Part shown: positions 1 to 8,017 of the stretch, piece after piece
How positions within the stretch are numbered: position 1 is the stretch's first letter
How the letters are laid out: each line of letters opens with the position of its first letter
Assembly: GCA_002434305.1 (NCBI GenBank)
Contig: DJJU01000012.1
Span: 62,001 to 126,000, forward strand
Direction of reading: 5' to 3'
DNA length: 64,000 nt
Source of the DNA: Alicycliphilus sp. UBA6560
Lineage (GTDB): Bacteria > Pseudomonadota > Gammaproteobacteria > Burkholderiales > Burkholderiaceae_C
Program-made: the position numbers and the translations under genes
The notes under the pieces: generated by a model
The model's database searches: none
What the model was told of the DNA's origin: nothing
The model's input: only the letters and a program-made list of their open reading frames with translations

Positions 1-330
1 CCCCAGGGTACTGACGGATGCCAACAGGCAGACCTGATCCAGGCTTGGGGTTGTGGCTGGTTCGTTTTTCTAGATACCAATGACAACGGAACCAGGCAAG
101 CCTCCGAGGAATTGCTGCAGACTGTTCCGCCGATTCGTAACCTTGATGTCATGCGGAGTCCTTCTGGCGAATTTCTCCGGTTTGATCGTTTTGGAATGGC
201 TGGAGCCAACATGCAGAGCTTCACGATCTCTCCGGTGGGTCCTGGCGTGACCTCCCCTGCCACCAGCACACTCTGTATGAGCAGCGGTGGGCGCATCAGA
301 GTCCTGGCCGGAGACGTTGTATGCAATTGA
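1..330 (+). CDS. GspH/FimT-family minor pilin, C-terminal part (5' end outside window)
   Basis: The frame is open from base 1, so the N-terminal prepilin helix lies outside the window. The visible 109 residues include GWFVFLDTNDNG followed by an acidic stretch, the usual core of the GspH/FimT pseudopilin domain, and end in a cysteine-containing strand (LCMSSGGRIRV). Such proteins are minor pilins that prime type IV pilus assembly in the inner membrane. The stop overlaps the pilV start by 10 bp, so the two are translationally coupled. FimT and FimU cannot be told apart without the N terminus. Confidence 0.8.
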   Translation, partial: PQGTDGCQQADLIQAWGCGWFVFLDTNDNGTRQASEELLQTVPPIRNLDVMRSPSGEFLRFDRFGMAGANMQSFTISPVGPGVTSPATSTLCMSSGGRIRVLAGDVVCN

Positions 331-968
331 CTTCCATGCGCCGTCAACATGGCATCACGCTTATCGAGTCCCTTGTTGCTATCGTTGTAATGGCGTTGGG
401 CATCCTGGGTGTCGTGGGGGTACAGATGCGCACCCTGTCCGACACGCAGAACACCTTGCGCCGCGCCCAGGCCATCCGGCTCATGGAAAGCTTGGGTGAA
501 CAGATGAAGGTGGCACCCAACGCCTTGGCCAGTCTGGACGCCTACGTCACGGGCTGGGGGACTCCGCCGGCAGCAGCAGCCGACTGCGAGACTCAGGCCT
601 GCAGTCAAGCTGAGTTGGCCGCTTATGACTTGCGCCAGTGGAAACTCACTGTGCAGCGCCTATTACCCGCAGGCGATGCAAGCATCTTCGTAGCACCGGG
701 TGAAGTTGACGCAAGCAATCGACGCCAACTGGGCGTGATGATCCGATGGCGTGAAAACGAACGTGATTTGACAGCGGGTTACACGAATAACCTAGACGCC
801 ACCCAAATCCGCAGAGCCGACGGCACGTTTATCACGGCAGGGGGTGGGACGGCAGACAGCACCTGTCCTGCCAACTTCACCTGCCACCTGCAATACATCC
901 CCGTTGCCGCGCGCTGCACTCCCTATATGGCAGGTAGTGCCATCCAGTATTTCTGCCCGGGATCGTAA
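321..968 (+). CDS. pilV: Type IV pilus minor pilin PilV
   Basis: The protein has 215 residues. It starts with a short basic leader, then a prepilin peptidase site after Gly11 with Glu16 at mature position +5 (GITLIESLVAIVVMALGILG), the class III signal of type IV pilins. The rest carries paired cysteines but no other strong motif. PilV is a minor pilin of the complex that initiates pilus assembly with PilW, PilX and PilY1. It overlaps the upstream FimT-like gene and its stop abuts the pilW start, as expected in this operon. The assignment rests on the signal type plus gene order. Confidence 0.88.
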   Translation: MQLTSMRRQHGITLIESLVAIVVMALGILGVVGVQMRTLSDTQNTLRRAQAIRLMESLGEQMKVAPNALASLDAYVTGWGTPPAAAADCETQACSQAELAAYDLRQWKLTVQRLLPAGDASIFVAPGEVDASNRRQLGVMIRWRENERDLTAGYTNNLDATQIRRADGTFITAGGGTADSTCPANFTCHLQYIPVAARCTPYMAGSAIQYFCPGS

Positions 969-1892
969 ATGAATTCAAAAACCATAGCTGTCCCCACTTT
1001 CCAGATTAGGCTTGAAGGCACAAATGCCTTCAATACCCCGCTGCGCCAGCGAGGAGTGACACTACTGGAGCTGATGGTCGGTCTGACCATCGGTTTGCTG
1101 ACCATCGCAGTGGCGATGGGAGCGTTGATGGTGTCGCGTGGCGTGTCCGGCACGGTCAGCGATGCCAGCGATCTACAGCAGCAAGCTGCCTACGTGTACC
1201 GCGTGATAGGCCAGCAGCTGCGTCAGGCAGGGTCGGTCAAGTTGGAGCTGGATGCCAAGAACCAGGACCCCAATCGGGACGCCACCTTGGTTCAGACCCT
1301 CGACCGATACAAAGTGATCGACGTAGCCGCCCCCGTCGCCTTCGAGACCAATGCCACAGCAACCAACCCCGTTCCTGCTGCTACCGATACCCTGAGCGGT
1401 ACTGCAACATCGGTGGTAGTAGGTTTTCGCAACTACAAGGAGCCCTCGTTCGCAGAACCTGCCAAAGGAATGCGCTTCAGCAATTGCTTGGGCGAGAACA
1501 AAGGCAATGCGCTGGTGACCAGCAATTTCACTCTTAACGCAGTTACCAGCGAGTTGCGCTGCCTTGGCGACAATCCTCCCGCCCAGCCGGTTGCCCGCAA
1601 TGTCGCCAACTTCCAGGTGCGCTACCTCGTGCAGACCGGAGCGGCCACAGGTATTCCGCGACTGCAATATTCCAACACCGTCCCCGCCACGGACTGGGGA
1701 CGGGTGCAGGGTGTGGAAGTCTGCTTGGTGCTCTACGGCAGCGAGCCGATCGACCTGCCGCCAGGCACGTCCTATACCGACTGCGATGGCACCACCACGG
1801 TGGACATGACCGCTTTGACTGGCACTCGTGCACGTCGTATGCACATGGTCTTTCGCAACGTGTACCAACTGCGCAGCCAAGGGCTGATCTGA
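969..1892 (+). CDS. pilW: Type IV pilus assembly protein PilW
   Basis: The protein has 307 residues. The prepilin cleavage site is after Gly29 (RQRGVTLLELMVGLTIG) with Glu34 at +5, followed by a hydrophobic helix and a long beta-rich periplasmic part. PilW is a large minor pilin of the pilus-tip complex. The ATG directly follows the pilV stop; the 29-residue leader is long for a prepilin, so translation could begin at an internal start, but no better-placed ATG is seen. PilW C-terminal region features (VEVCLVLYGS and the final FRNVYQLRS) fit the family. Confidence 0.88.
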   Translation: MNSKTIAVPTFQIRLEGTNAFNTPLRQRGVTLLELMVGLTIGLLTIAVAMGALMVSRGVSGTVSDASDLQQQAAYVYRVIGQQLRQAGSVKLELDAKNQDPNRDATLVQTLDRYKVIDVAAPVAFETNATATNPVPAATDTLSGTATSVVVGFRNYKEPSFAEPAKGMRFSNCLGENKGNALVTSNFTLNAVTSELRCLGDNPPAQPVARNVANFQVRYLVQTGAATGIPRLQYSNTVPATDWGRVQGVEVCLVLYGSEPIDLPPGTSYTDCDGTTTVDMTALTGTRARRMHMVFRNVYQLRSQGLI

Positions 1893-1903
1893 CGAGCCCC
1901 ACC

Positions 1904-2674
1904 ATGACCCTCCCCTCTCGGCTTCCACAGCACCCAGCTCGACGCCCCAGGCAACGCGGCATCGCGTTATTCGTCGTCATCGTGTTCGTCATGCTGTCCA
2001 TGCTGCTAGCCCTATGGGCCTCGCGCACCTCGTTCTTCAACGAGATGGTCGTAGGCAACGATACGGATTACCAACGCGCTTTCGAAGCAGCACAGGCCTT
2101 GCTTCAGGACGCAGAACTCGACATTCGGGGAGAAAAGGCCGATGGCTCACTCTGCACGGGCACCGGGGATGCTTGCCGCACCACTACTTCCGAGAAAATT
2201 CCGTTGGAAACCAAGGACATCGGCCTGCTTCTGGGCACTTTGAACAGTGAGACCAGCAAGTGCCGCAATGGTCTGTGTGTTAAACGAACCGGCCGACAGG
2301 ACTTCTGGAACTACACCAGCGCCACCAGTCCCGCGCCTTCCAATTTGCAGCCTGGCGAAGTGCCTCTGGAACAGCTGACTCTAAATGGCGTTGCAGCGCG
2401 GTATGGCCAATACACGGGCGCAGGCACATCGGACACCAACCCTATCCTCAACAATACAGCCGCAAACCAAGGCGGTTGGTATTGGGTGGAGGTCATGCCT
2501 TACGTGGAGGATGCAGGCAAATCGGGCTTGATAGCCAATGCAGCGGCCAACCAATTAGCATTACACATGTCCCCGAATGTGGTTTATCGCATTACGGCCA
2601 TTGCCAAGGGACGCAAACCAAACACCCAAGTGGTATTGCAGCAGACATACGCGCGGCAAAAGCTCAAGGACTAA
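1904..2674 (+). CDS. pilX: Type IV pilus assembly protein PilX
   Basis: The protein has 256 residues. It has a prepilin-like N terminus cleaved after Gly19 (RQRGIALFVVIVFVMLSMLL) and lacks the usual +5 glutamate, which is typical for PilX and the related GspK tip pilins that sit at the top of the filament. The segment AFEAAQALLQDAELDI is the recognisable PilX N-terminal region. It begins 11 bp after pilW. PilX partners PilY1 and PilV/PilW in the tip complex that promotes adhesion and counters pilus retraction. Confidence 0.88.
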   Translation: MTLPSRLPQHPARRPRQRGIALFVVIVFVMLSMLLALWASRTSFFNEMVVGNDTDYQRAFEAAQALLQDAELDIRGEKADGSLCTGTGDACRTTTSEKIPLETKDIGLLLGTLNSETSKCRNGLCVKRTGRQDFWNYTSATSPAPSNLQPGEVPLEQLTLNGVAARYGQYTGAGTSDTNPILNNTAANQGGWYWVEVMPYVEDAGKSGLIANAAANQLALHMSPNVVYRITAIAKGRKPNTQVVLQQTYARQKLKD

Positions 2675-2757
2675 TTAAACATTAGCACAGCGAATTCCTT
2701 CCTAGTGTGCCAGCGTCATAAACCCTCCGAAAATAAATAACCAAACAGGAGCAGGCA

Positions 2758-5700
2758 ATGCCCTCTTCCAGCCCATTTCGTTTTCCACAAACTCTTATTG
2801 CACTGGCGGCAGTGGCAGCGCTGACCCCCCAAAAAGTGTGGGCAGCTCTGGATTTCGCGCAAGCTCCTCCCGGCACGGTGGAGCCATACGTTGCACCAAA
2901 CGTCATCATTTCCATCGACGATTCGGGTAGCATGAACTACCGACTGGATCGGGAAAATGCCACAGGCGCCAACAATGACACCTCACCCAATGGCCCGTCG
3001 CCCAACACATGGCTTCTGAACAGCCGCCGTATGAACGTACTGAAATACGCACTGAAGGAGGTCTTCAACGATACTAACCTTCTACCTGACGGCAAGATAC
3101 GCCTAGCCTGGCAGGCCATGAATGCCAACAATAACACCCCCGGAAATGTCAACAGCGGAGGCACGGCACAGTTCAACACCAATTCCATGCAGGTATTGGA
3201 CCAAGCCCATCGGACCAATTTCATCAGCTTCGTCAATAGGCTCACGCCGAACAGCAGCACTCCATCTCATAAGATGTTCAAACAGGCGGACGAATATATG
3301 CGCCTGCCGTTACACCAGAATGGGCCGTGGGCGGCAAAACCAGGAACAACGGGCTCTCCCTATTTGGGATGCAGGCGAAATTATCATATCTTCATGACCG
3401 ATGGCCGGTGGAACGGCACAGTCTCGGGAGGATCGCAAGACAACAATACTGCGGGCACGAGATTTCCCGACAGTACGCTCTACAGCGGCCCCAACACCAG
3501 GCTGTACCATGATACTTACAGCGACACCCTAGCCGACTGGGCGTTCAAGAGTTGGTCGGACAGCTTAAAAACCAGCGGACTCACAGGTTCGGTAAAGCCT
3601 CTCCCTGAATACAACCAAGCGCCAGCTACTGAGATGATTGGGGGGACGGCACTGCCCAAATACTGGAATCCAAAATACAACCCTGCCACGTGGCCTCACA
3701 TGGTGACCTACACCATCGGCTTCAGCCAGATGGCCTATACGTGGCCCGGTGCGCCCAGCATTATCCGTCCCACCGAAATGGTGCCGTTTGGATATGACGG
3801 CAGTTTCCCAGACCTGGTCAATGGTACTAAGACTTGGCCGGCCATGAGCAGTGAGGACCGTCGCTCCCTTGACCTGTGGCATGCAGCCCTAAATGGGCGC
3901 GGGCGCTTTTACGCAGTAGAAAAGGGCGAAGATCTGGAAGATGCATTCCGCCAGATCATCAAGACGATCGGAACGGATGTAGAGCCCGACCGAGGCTCTA
4001 CGGCGACCAGCGGTAGTAACGCCACGCGCAACAACGTGGGGCGCTTCACTGCCAGTTATGAGCCGGATAAGCACTGGAAAGGGATGATCACCGGCGAAAT
4101 CGTTAAGTCGGACAATACCACCGCCCCTCACCCTGGCTGGGGTAACGAAAGTACTGCTGACAAACTGGACGGCACCCCTTTTGGCAGTCGGATCGTCTTG
4201 AGTTGGAGTGATCAGAAAGATGCACTGGGCAAGGAGAAGGGTGGAGTGGCTTTTCGATGGGCCACGAACCAAACGTATCTGAGCACGGCACAAAAGACTT
4301 ATCTCAATGCGGGCAATCTGGGTTCGGACCGCCTGAACTATGTCCGCGGTGATACGAGTAAGCAGCGTACCTCGGCCACCTCCACCCTTCCGTTCCGGCA
4401 ACGTACGTCAGTGCAAGGTGACATTGTCAATTCCGAGGTGTGGTACACAGGGACTCCGGCGAGCAACTATGCATTGAAGAATTATTCGACCTTCACGCAG
4501 AGCAACAAAGATAGACTCGCCATGATTTATGTGGGGGGTAATGATGGAATGCTGCATGGTTTTTCTGCGGATAATGGCAGTGAGAAGTTGGCCTATGTGC
4601 CGCGCGGCGTCATCCCGAAATTAGCCCGATTGACCGATCCGGTATTTAATGATCAGCATCGCTACTATGTAGACGGCTCTCCGATGACTGGTGACGTGGA
4701 CATCGGCGGAGGCCCGTTGGATCCCAAGGACCCCAGCTACCCGACATACAACCCCATATGGCGCACGATGCTCATCGGAACCCTGGGGGCTGGAGGGAAA
4801 GGCTACTTTGTTCTTGATGTCACCAATCCGAACAATTTCACCGAGAGCAACGCCTCTTCGCTGGTGGTGATGGACAGGACCCGAGATATTGATGAAGTTG
4901 CAGCGGACTGCTCAGCGCTGAATGGGAGCGTCAAGACTACGTGCGACAAGCAGAACGAGGAGGACGCAGATATAGGGCATATTTTTGCCAAACCCGTTGT
5001 CGACCCTGAGAATTCCCAGAGGACCACGCAGATTGTTCGCATGAACAACAATCGCTGGGCTGTGGTTATGGGCAATGGGTATAACAGCGTGAACCAGCGA
5101 CCTGTGCTACTGATCCAGTATCTAGACCAAGGCAAGGAACTAGTGAGACTGATCGCCACAGGCAGCACTCCCCCGGGCACCACTGGTAACACCACGGATA
5201 ATGGATTGTCAGCTCCTCGCCTGGTAGACATCAATAACGATGGAAGGCCGGATACAGTCTATGCCGGAGATAACAAGGGCAACCTGTGGAAGTTTCTGAT
5301 TGCCAGCAATAACGACAGCGAGTGGGGCGTGGCCCAGTGGGGTTCCAATGCGAATACCACCGCCAATTCGACCATCAACGGTACACCACTGTATACCGCC
5401 AAGGGAGGCACCGAAGGCTCTCCAAATTCTCGCACGCTGTCTCAGCCTATAGTGACTGCACCCACAGTGCGTGCCAACGACCGCATGAAAACCATTGCAC
5501 CTGCCACAACACTACCTGTTGGTGGAATGATGGTGGCGTTCGGCACAGGACGCAATGTAGCCAAGACCGATCCGGAGAATGCCGGCATGGGTATTCATAC
5601 GCTTTATTCCGTTCTTGACAACACGGTCTATAAACTTGTGGGGACAGAGAAGGACCGGGTGGACGTGTGTGCCAACACCGGAGACAGCGACTGTCAAGGA

Positions 5701-6285
5701 CTGCTGGATCGCTACGGCCTGCCGTCGGCAGTCTCAGTGACTGCTTCAGGTCCCGGTAATCTTGTTCAGCGCTCGATTAGTTCGTCAGCGGTGCATTCGA
5801 GAGATAACCGTGACTTCTGGACCGTGGATGCAGCATCCGGCATCGACTGGAATACCCACAAGGGATGGTATATGGACCTACCACAGACGGGCGAGCGCCT
5901 GCTCAAGCCGATGGAGTTTTACGACGCCAGCAACATCTTGACGGTATTCACCCAAGTCCCCGCTCGAGGCTCTCGTACAGCTTCGACCACTGAAAGTTGT
6001 GAGGCGGGTACGCCGGAAAACGAGCGTCAGTACCTAACGATGATCAATATCATGGATGGCAAGCGCCCCAGTGTTCAACTTATGGACACCAATGGAGATG
6101 GAAAATACGACCTGTCAGCCGATCGAGGTGCCTCACGTATGAGTGTGACCAAGGGGGCCCAGACGCTCATCAAATTCCACAACAAGGCGACGCTCTACGG
6201 GAAAGACGCTGGCGGGGAGCGCAAGGATGACATTGCCCTGATGCCCGAAACGGCGCTCCGTCCGAGCTGGCGTCAACTGCAGTGA
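2758..6285 (+). CDS. pilY1: Type IV pilus tip adhesin PilY1
   Basis: The protein has 1175 residues with a Sec signal peptide of about 29 residues ending at KVWA. An N-terminal von Willebrand A-like domain carries the MIDAS motif Asp54-x-Ser56-x-Ser58 (DDSGSM). The C-terminal half begins near residue 590 (YVGGNDGMLHGFSADNG) and forms the PilY1 beta-propeller; it contains a calcium loop DINNDGRPD near residue 824 and a second EF-like loop DTNGDGKYD near 1110. PilY1 is a tip-located, calcium-regulated adhesin and mechanosensor. A purine-rich ribosome site (caggagcaggca) precedes the ATG. Codon use is more AT-rich than in the genes after 6764. Confidence 0.95.
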   Translation: MPSSSPFRFPQTLIALAAVAALTPQKVWAALDFAQAPPGTVEPYVAPNVIISIDDSGSMNYRLDRENATGANNDTSPNGPSPNTWLLNSRRMNVLKYALKEVFNDTNLLPDGKIRLAWQAMNANNNTPGNVNSGGTAQFNTNSMQVLDQAHRTNFISFVNRLTPNSSTPSHKMFKQADEYMRLPLHQNGPWAAKPGTTGSPYLGCRRNYHIFMTDGRWNGTVSGGSQDNNTAGTRFPDSTLYSGPNTRLYHDTYSDTLADWAFKSWSDSLKTSGLTGSVKPLPEYNQAPATEMIGGTALPKYWNPKYNPATWPHMVTYTIGFSQMAYTWPGAPSIIRPTEMVPFGYDGSFPDLVNGTKTWPAMSSEDRRSLDLWHAALNGRGRFYAVEKGEDLEDAFRQIIKTIGTDVEPDRGSTATSGSNATRNNVGRFTASYEPDKHWKGMITGEIVKSDNTTAPHPGWGNESTADKLDGTPFGSRIVLSWSDQKDALGKEKGGVAFRWATNQTYLSTAQKTYLNAGNLGSDRLNYVRGDTSKQRTSATSTLPFRQRTSVQGDIVNSEVWYTGTPASNYALKNYSTFTQSNKDRLAMIYVGGNDGMLHGFSADNGSEKLAYVPRGVIPKLARLTDPVFNDQHRYYVDGSPMTGDVDIGGGPLDPKDPSYPTYNPIWRTMLIGTLGAGGKGYFVLDVTNPNNFTESNASSLVVMDRTRDIDEVAADCSALNGSVKTTCDKQNEEDADIGHIFAKPVVDPENSQRTTQIVRMNNNRWAVVMGNGYNSVNQRPVLLIQYLDQGKELVRLIATGSTPPGTTGNTTDNGLSAPRLVDINNDGRPDTVYAGDNKGNLWKFLIASNNDSEWGVAQWGSNANTTANSTINGTPLYTAKGGTEGSPNSRTLSQPIVTAPTVRANDRMKTIAPATTLPVGGMMVAFGTGRNVAKTDPENAGMGIHTLYSVLDNTVYKLVGTEKDRVDVCANTGDSDCQGLLDRYGLPSAVSVTASGPGNLVQRSISSSAVHSRDNRDFWTVDAASGIDWNTHKGWYMDLPQTGERLLKPMEFYDASNILTVFTQVPARGSRTASTTESCEAGTPENERQYLTMINIMDGKRPSVQLMDTNGDGKYDLSADRGASRMSVTKGAQTLIKFHNKATLYGKDAGGERKDDIALMPETALRPSWRQLQ

Positions 6286-6302
6286 CGCAAAGAAGGAATC
6301 CC

Positions 6303-6731
6303 ATGCCTCAATACACAGAGAGAAAACAGCGCGGCTTCACACTCATTGAAGTCATGATCGTGGTAGCGATAGTCGGTATTTTGGCGGCCATTGCCATGCC
6401 CAGCTATACCGAATACATCCGCCGCGGTCACCGAGCTGATGCGCGTGCCGGATTGCTGCAAGCACAGCAATGGCTGGAGCGGGCGGCTACAGCCCAGGGT
6501 ACCTACCCCACTACGCTACCCCCCTCGCTGACTTGGGCGGCAGACACTAGCAAACGCTACACGATTGGTTTTCGCGGAGCGGCCACTGCCACGGCCTTTA
6601 CGCTCATTGCCACCCGGCGTGGTGCTCAAACGGGGGACAAATGCGGTGATTTCACACTCACCAATACCGGAACTCGTGGAGCGGACAACCTCGCAAGCGG
6701 TGTCACTGCGGCTGATTGTTGGAACAAGTAA
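6303..6731 (+). CDS. pilE: PilE-like minor type IV pilin
   Basis: The ATG at 6303 is chosen because AAGGA lies six bases upstream; a GTG at 6282 overlapping the pilY1 stop is possible but poorer. The 142-residue product has a prepilin site after Gly11 with Glu16 at +5 (RGFTLIEVMIVVAIVGILAA). Its C terminus has a cysteine pair (KCGDF and ADCWNK) that would close the D-loop of a pilin. The position after pilY1 matches the minor pilin pilE of Pseudomonas-type operons rather than the major pilin. It is the last gene of the low-GC pilus block. Confidence 0.85.
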   Translation: MPQYTERKQRGFTLIEVMIVVAIVGILAAIAMPSYTEYIRRGHRADARAGLLQAQQWLERAATAQGTYPTTLPPSLTWAADTSKRYTIGFRGAATATAFTLIATRRGAQTGDKCGDFTLTNTGTRGADNLASGVTAADCWNK

Positions 6732-6763
6732 GAGGCCCCTGGCGCGCTACCATCCCCCGCGCC

Positions 6764-7885
6764 ATGACAGCCCAAGACTCCTCCCCTCTCTCCACCCAAG
6801 CGCTTGAGCTCGCCGCCCAGGCGCTTTTTCTTTCCAGCCCCAACCCGCGCGTGGGCTGCGTCATCGCCACGCCCGGCGGCCAAGTGCTGGGCCAGGGCTT
6901 CACCCAGCAGGCCGGCGGCCCACATGCCGAGGTGGTGGCGCTGCGCGACGCCGCGGCGCGGGGCTGCGACGTGCGCGGAGCCACCGCTTTCGTGACGCTG
7001 GAGCCCTGCTCGCACCACGGCCGCACCGGGCCGTGCTGCGATGCGCTGGTGCAAGCGGGCATCGCCCGCGTGGTCGCCTCCATCACCGACCCCAACCCTC
7101 TGGTGGCGGGCCAGGGCTTTGCGCGGCTAAGGGCCGCGGGAGTAGAAGTGGAGGTCGGCCCCGGCGCGCAGCAGTCGCGCGAGCTGAACATCGGCTTTTT
7201 CAGCCGCATGGTGCGCGGGCTGCCCTGGGTACGCCTGAAGGCGGCCGCCTCGCTGGATGGGGTGACGGCGCTGGCCAATGGGGCCAGCCAGTGGATCACG
7301 TCGCACCAGGCACGTGCCGACGGCCATGCCTGGCGCGCACGCGCCTGCGCCGTGCTGACCGGCATAGGCACGGTGCTGCAGGACGATCCGCGGTTGGATG
7401 TGCGCGAGGTGGCCACGCCGCGTCAGCCTCGGCTGGTGGTGGTGGACAGCCGCCTGCAGACGCCTCCGCAGGCGCGCCTCTTCGACGTGCCGCAGCGCGA
7501 AGTGCTGATCTACACGGCGGCGCCGGCCGATACACCTGCAGCCGCCGCGCTGCAGGCCCGCGGGGCGGCAGTGATCTCGCTGCCGGGCGCCCAGGGCAAG
7601 GTCGACTTGCCCTGCCTGCTGCGCGACCTGGCGGCACGCGGGGTGAACGAACTGCACCTGGAGGCCGGTCAGCGGCTCAACGGGTCCTTCATCCGCGAAG
7701 GCCTGGTGGACGAGGTGCTGCTCTACCTCGCCCCGATGCTGCTGGGCAGCGGCGCGCAGGGCATCGCTCACTGGGGGCCGCTGACCGCCCTGGCGCAGGG
7801 CCTGTCGCTGCGCCTGCTGGGCGTGGAGCAGGTAGGCCCCGACCTGCGGCTGCTGGCACGCGTGGCCGGGCGCGACGATTTCTGA
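6764..7885 (+). CDS. ribD: Bifunctional riboflavin biosynthesis deaminase/reductase RibD
   Basis: RibD deaminates the GTP cyclohydrolase II product and then reduces it with NADPH in riboflavin synthesis. The 373-residue product starts at MTAQDSS (ATG 6764). The N-terminal cytidine-deaminase-like domain has the zinc motif His54-Ala-Glu56 and Cys82/Cys91 (PCSHHGRTGPCC), with the same 9-residue cysteine spacing as E. coli RibD. The C-terminal reductase domain begins near residue 160 (RLKAAASLDGV) and contains HLEAGQRLNGSF. It stands alone here after the pilin block, and marks the sharp return to high GC. Confidence 0.95.
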   Translation: MTAQDSSPLSTQALELAAQALFLSSPNPRVGCVIATPGGQVLGQGFTQQAGGPHAEVVALRDAAARGCDVRGATAFVTLEPCSHHGRTGPCCDALVQAGIARVVASITDPNPLVAGQGFARLRAAGVEVEVGPGAQQSRELNIGFFSRMVRGLPWVRLKAAASLDGVTALANGASQWITSHQARADGHAWRARACAVLTGIGTVLQDDPRLDVREVATPRQPRLVVVDSRLQTPPQARLFDVPQREVLIYTAAPADTPAAAALQARGAAVISLPGAQGKVDLPCLLRDLAARGVNELHLEAGQRLNGSFIREGLVDEVLLYLAPMLLGSGAQGIAHWGPLTALAQGLSLRLLGVEQVGPDLRLLARVAGRDDF

Positions 7886-7919
7886 CGCGCAGCGGAATAC
7901 GCACCGCTCCAGCCCACCC

Positions 7920-7936
7920 GACGGCGCGCCGCCGTC
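7920..7936 (+). other. GC-rich hairpin between ribD and the PLD gene
   Basis: A perfect 7-bp inverted repeat (gacggcg / cgccgtc, 3-base loop) lies 35 bp after the ribD stop. No T-run follows, so it is at best a weak or factor-assisted end for ribD transcription. The remaining bases up to 8017 contain an AT-richer patch (ctataaattttc) that could hold the promoter for the next gene. Confidence 0.3.
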
Positions 7937-8017
7937 CGACAGGGTGAGAGGGGCAATGCCAGCTATAAATTTTCATCCGCTTACAGCGATCGCTCCTACC
8001 TTTCTGCCAAGACCACC

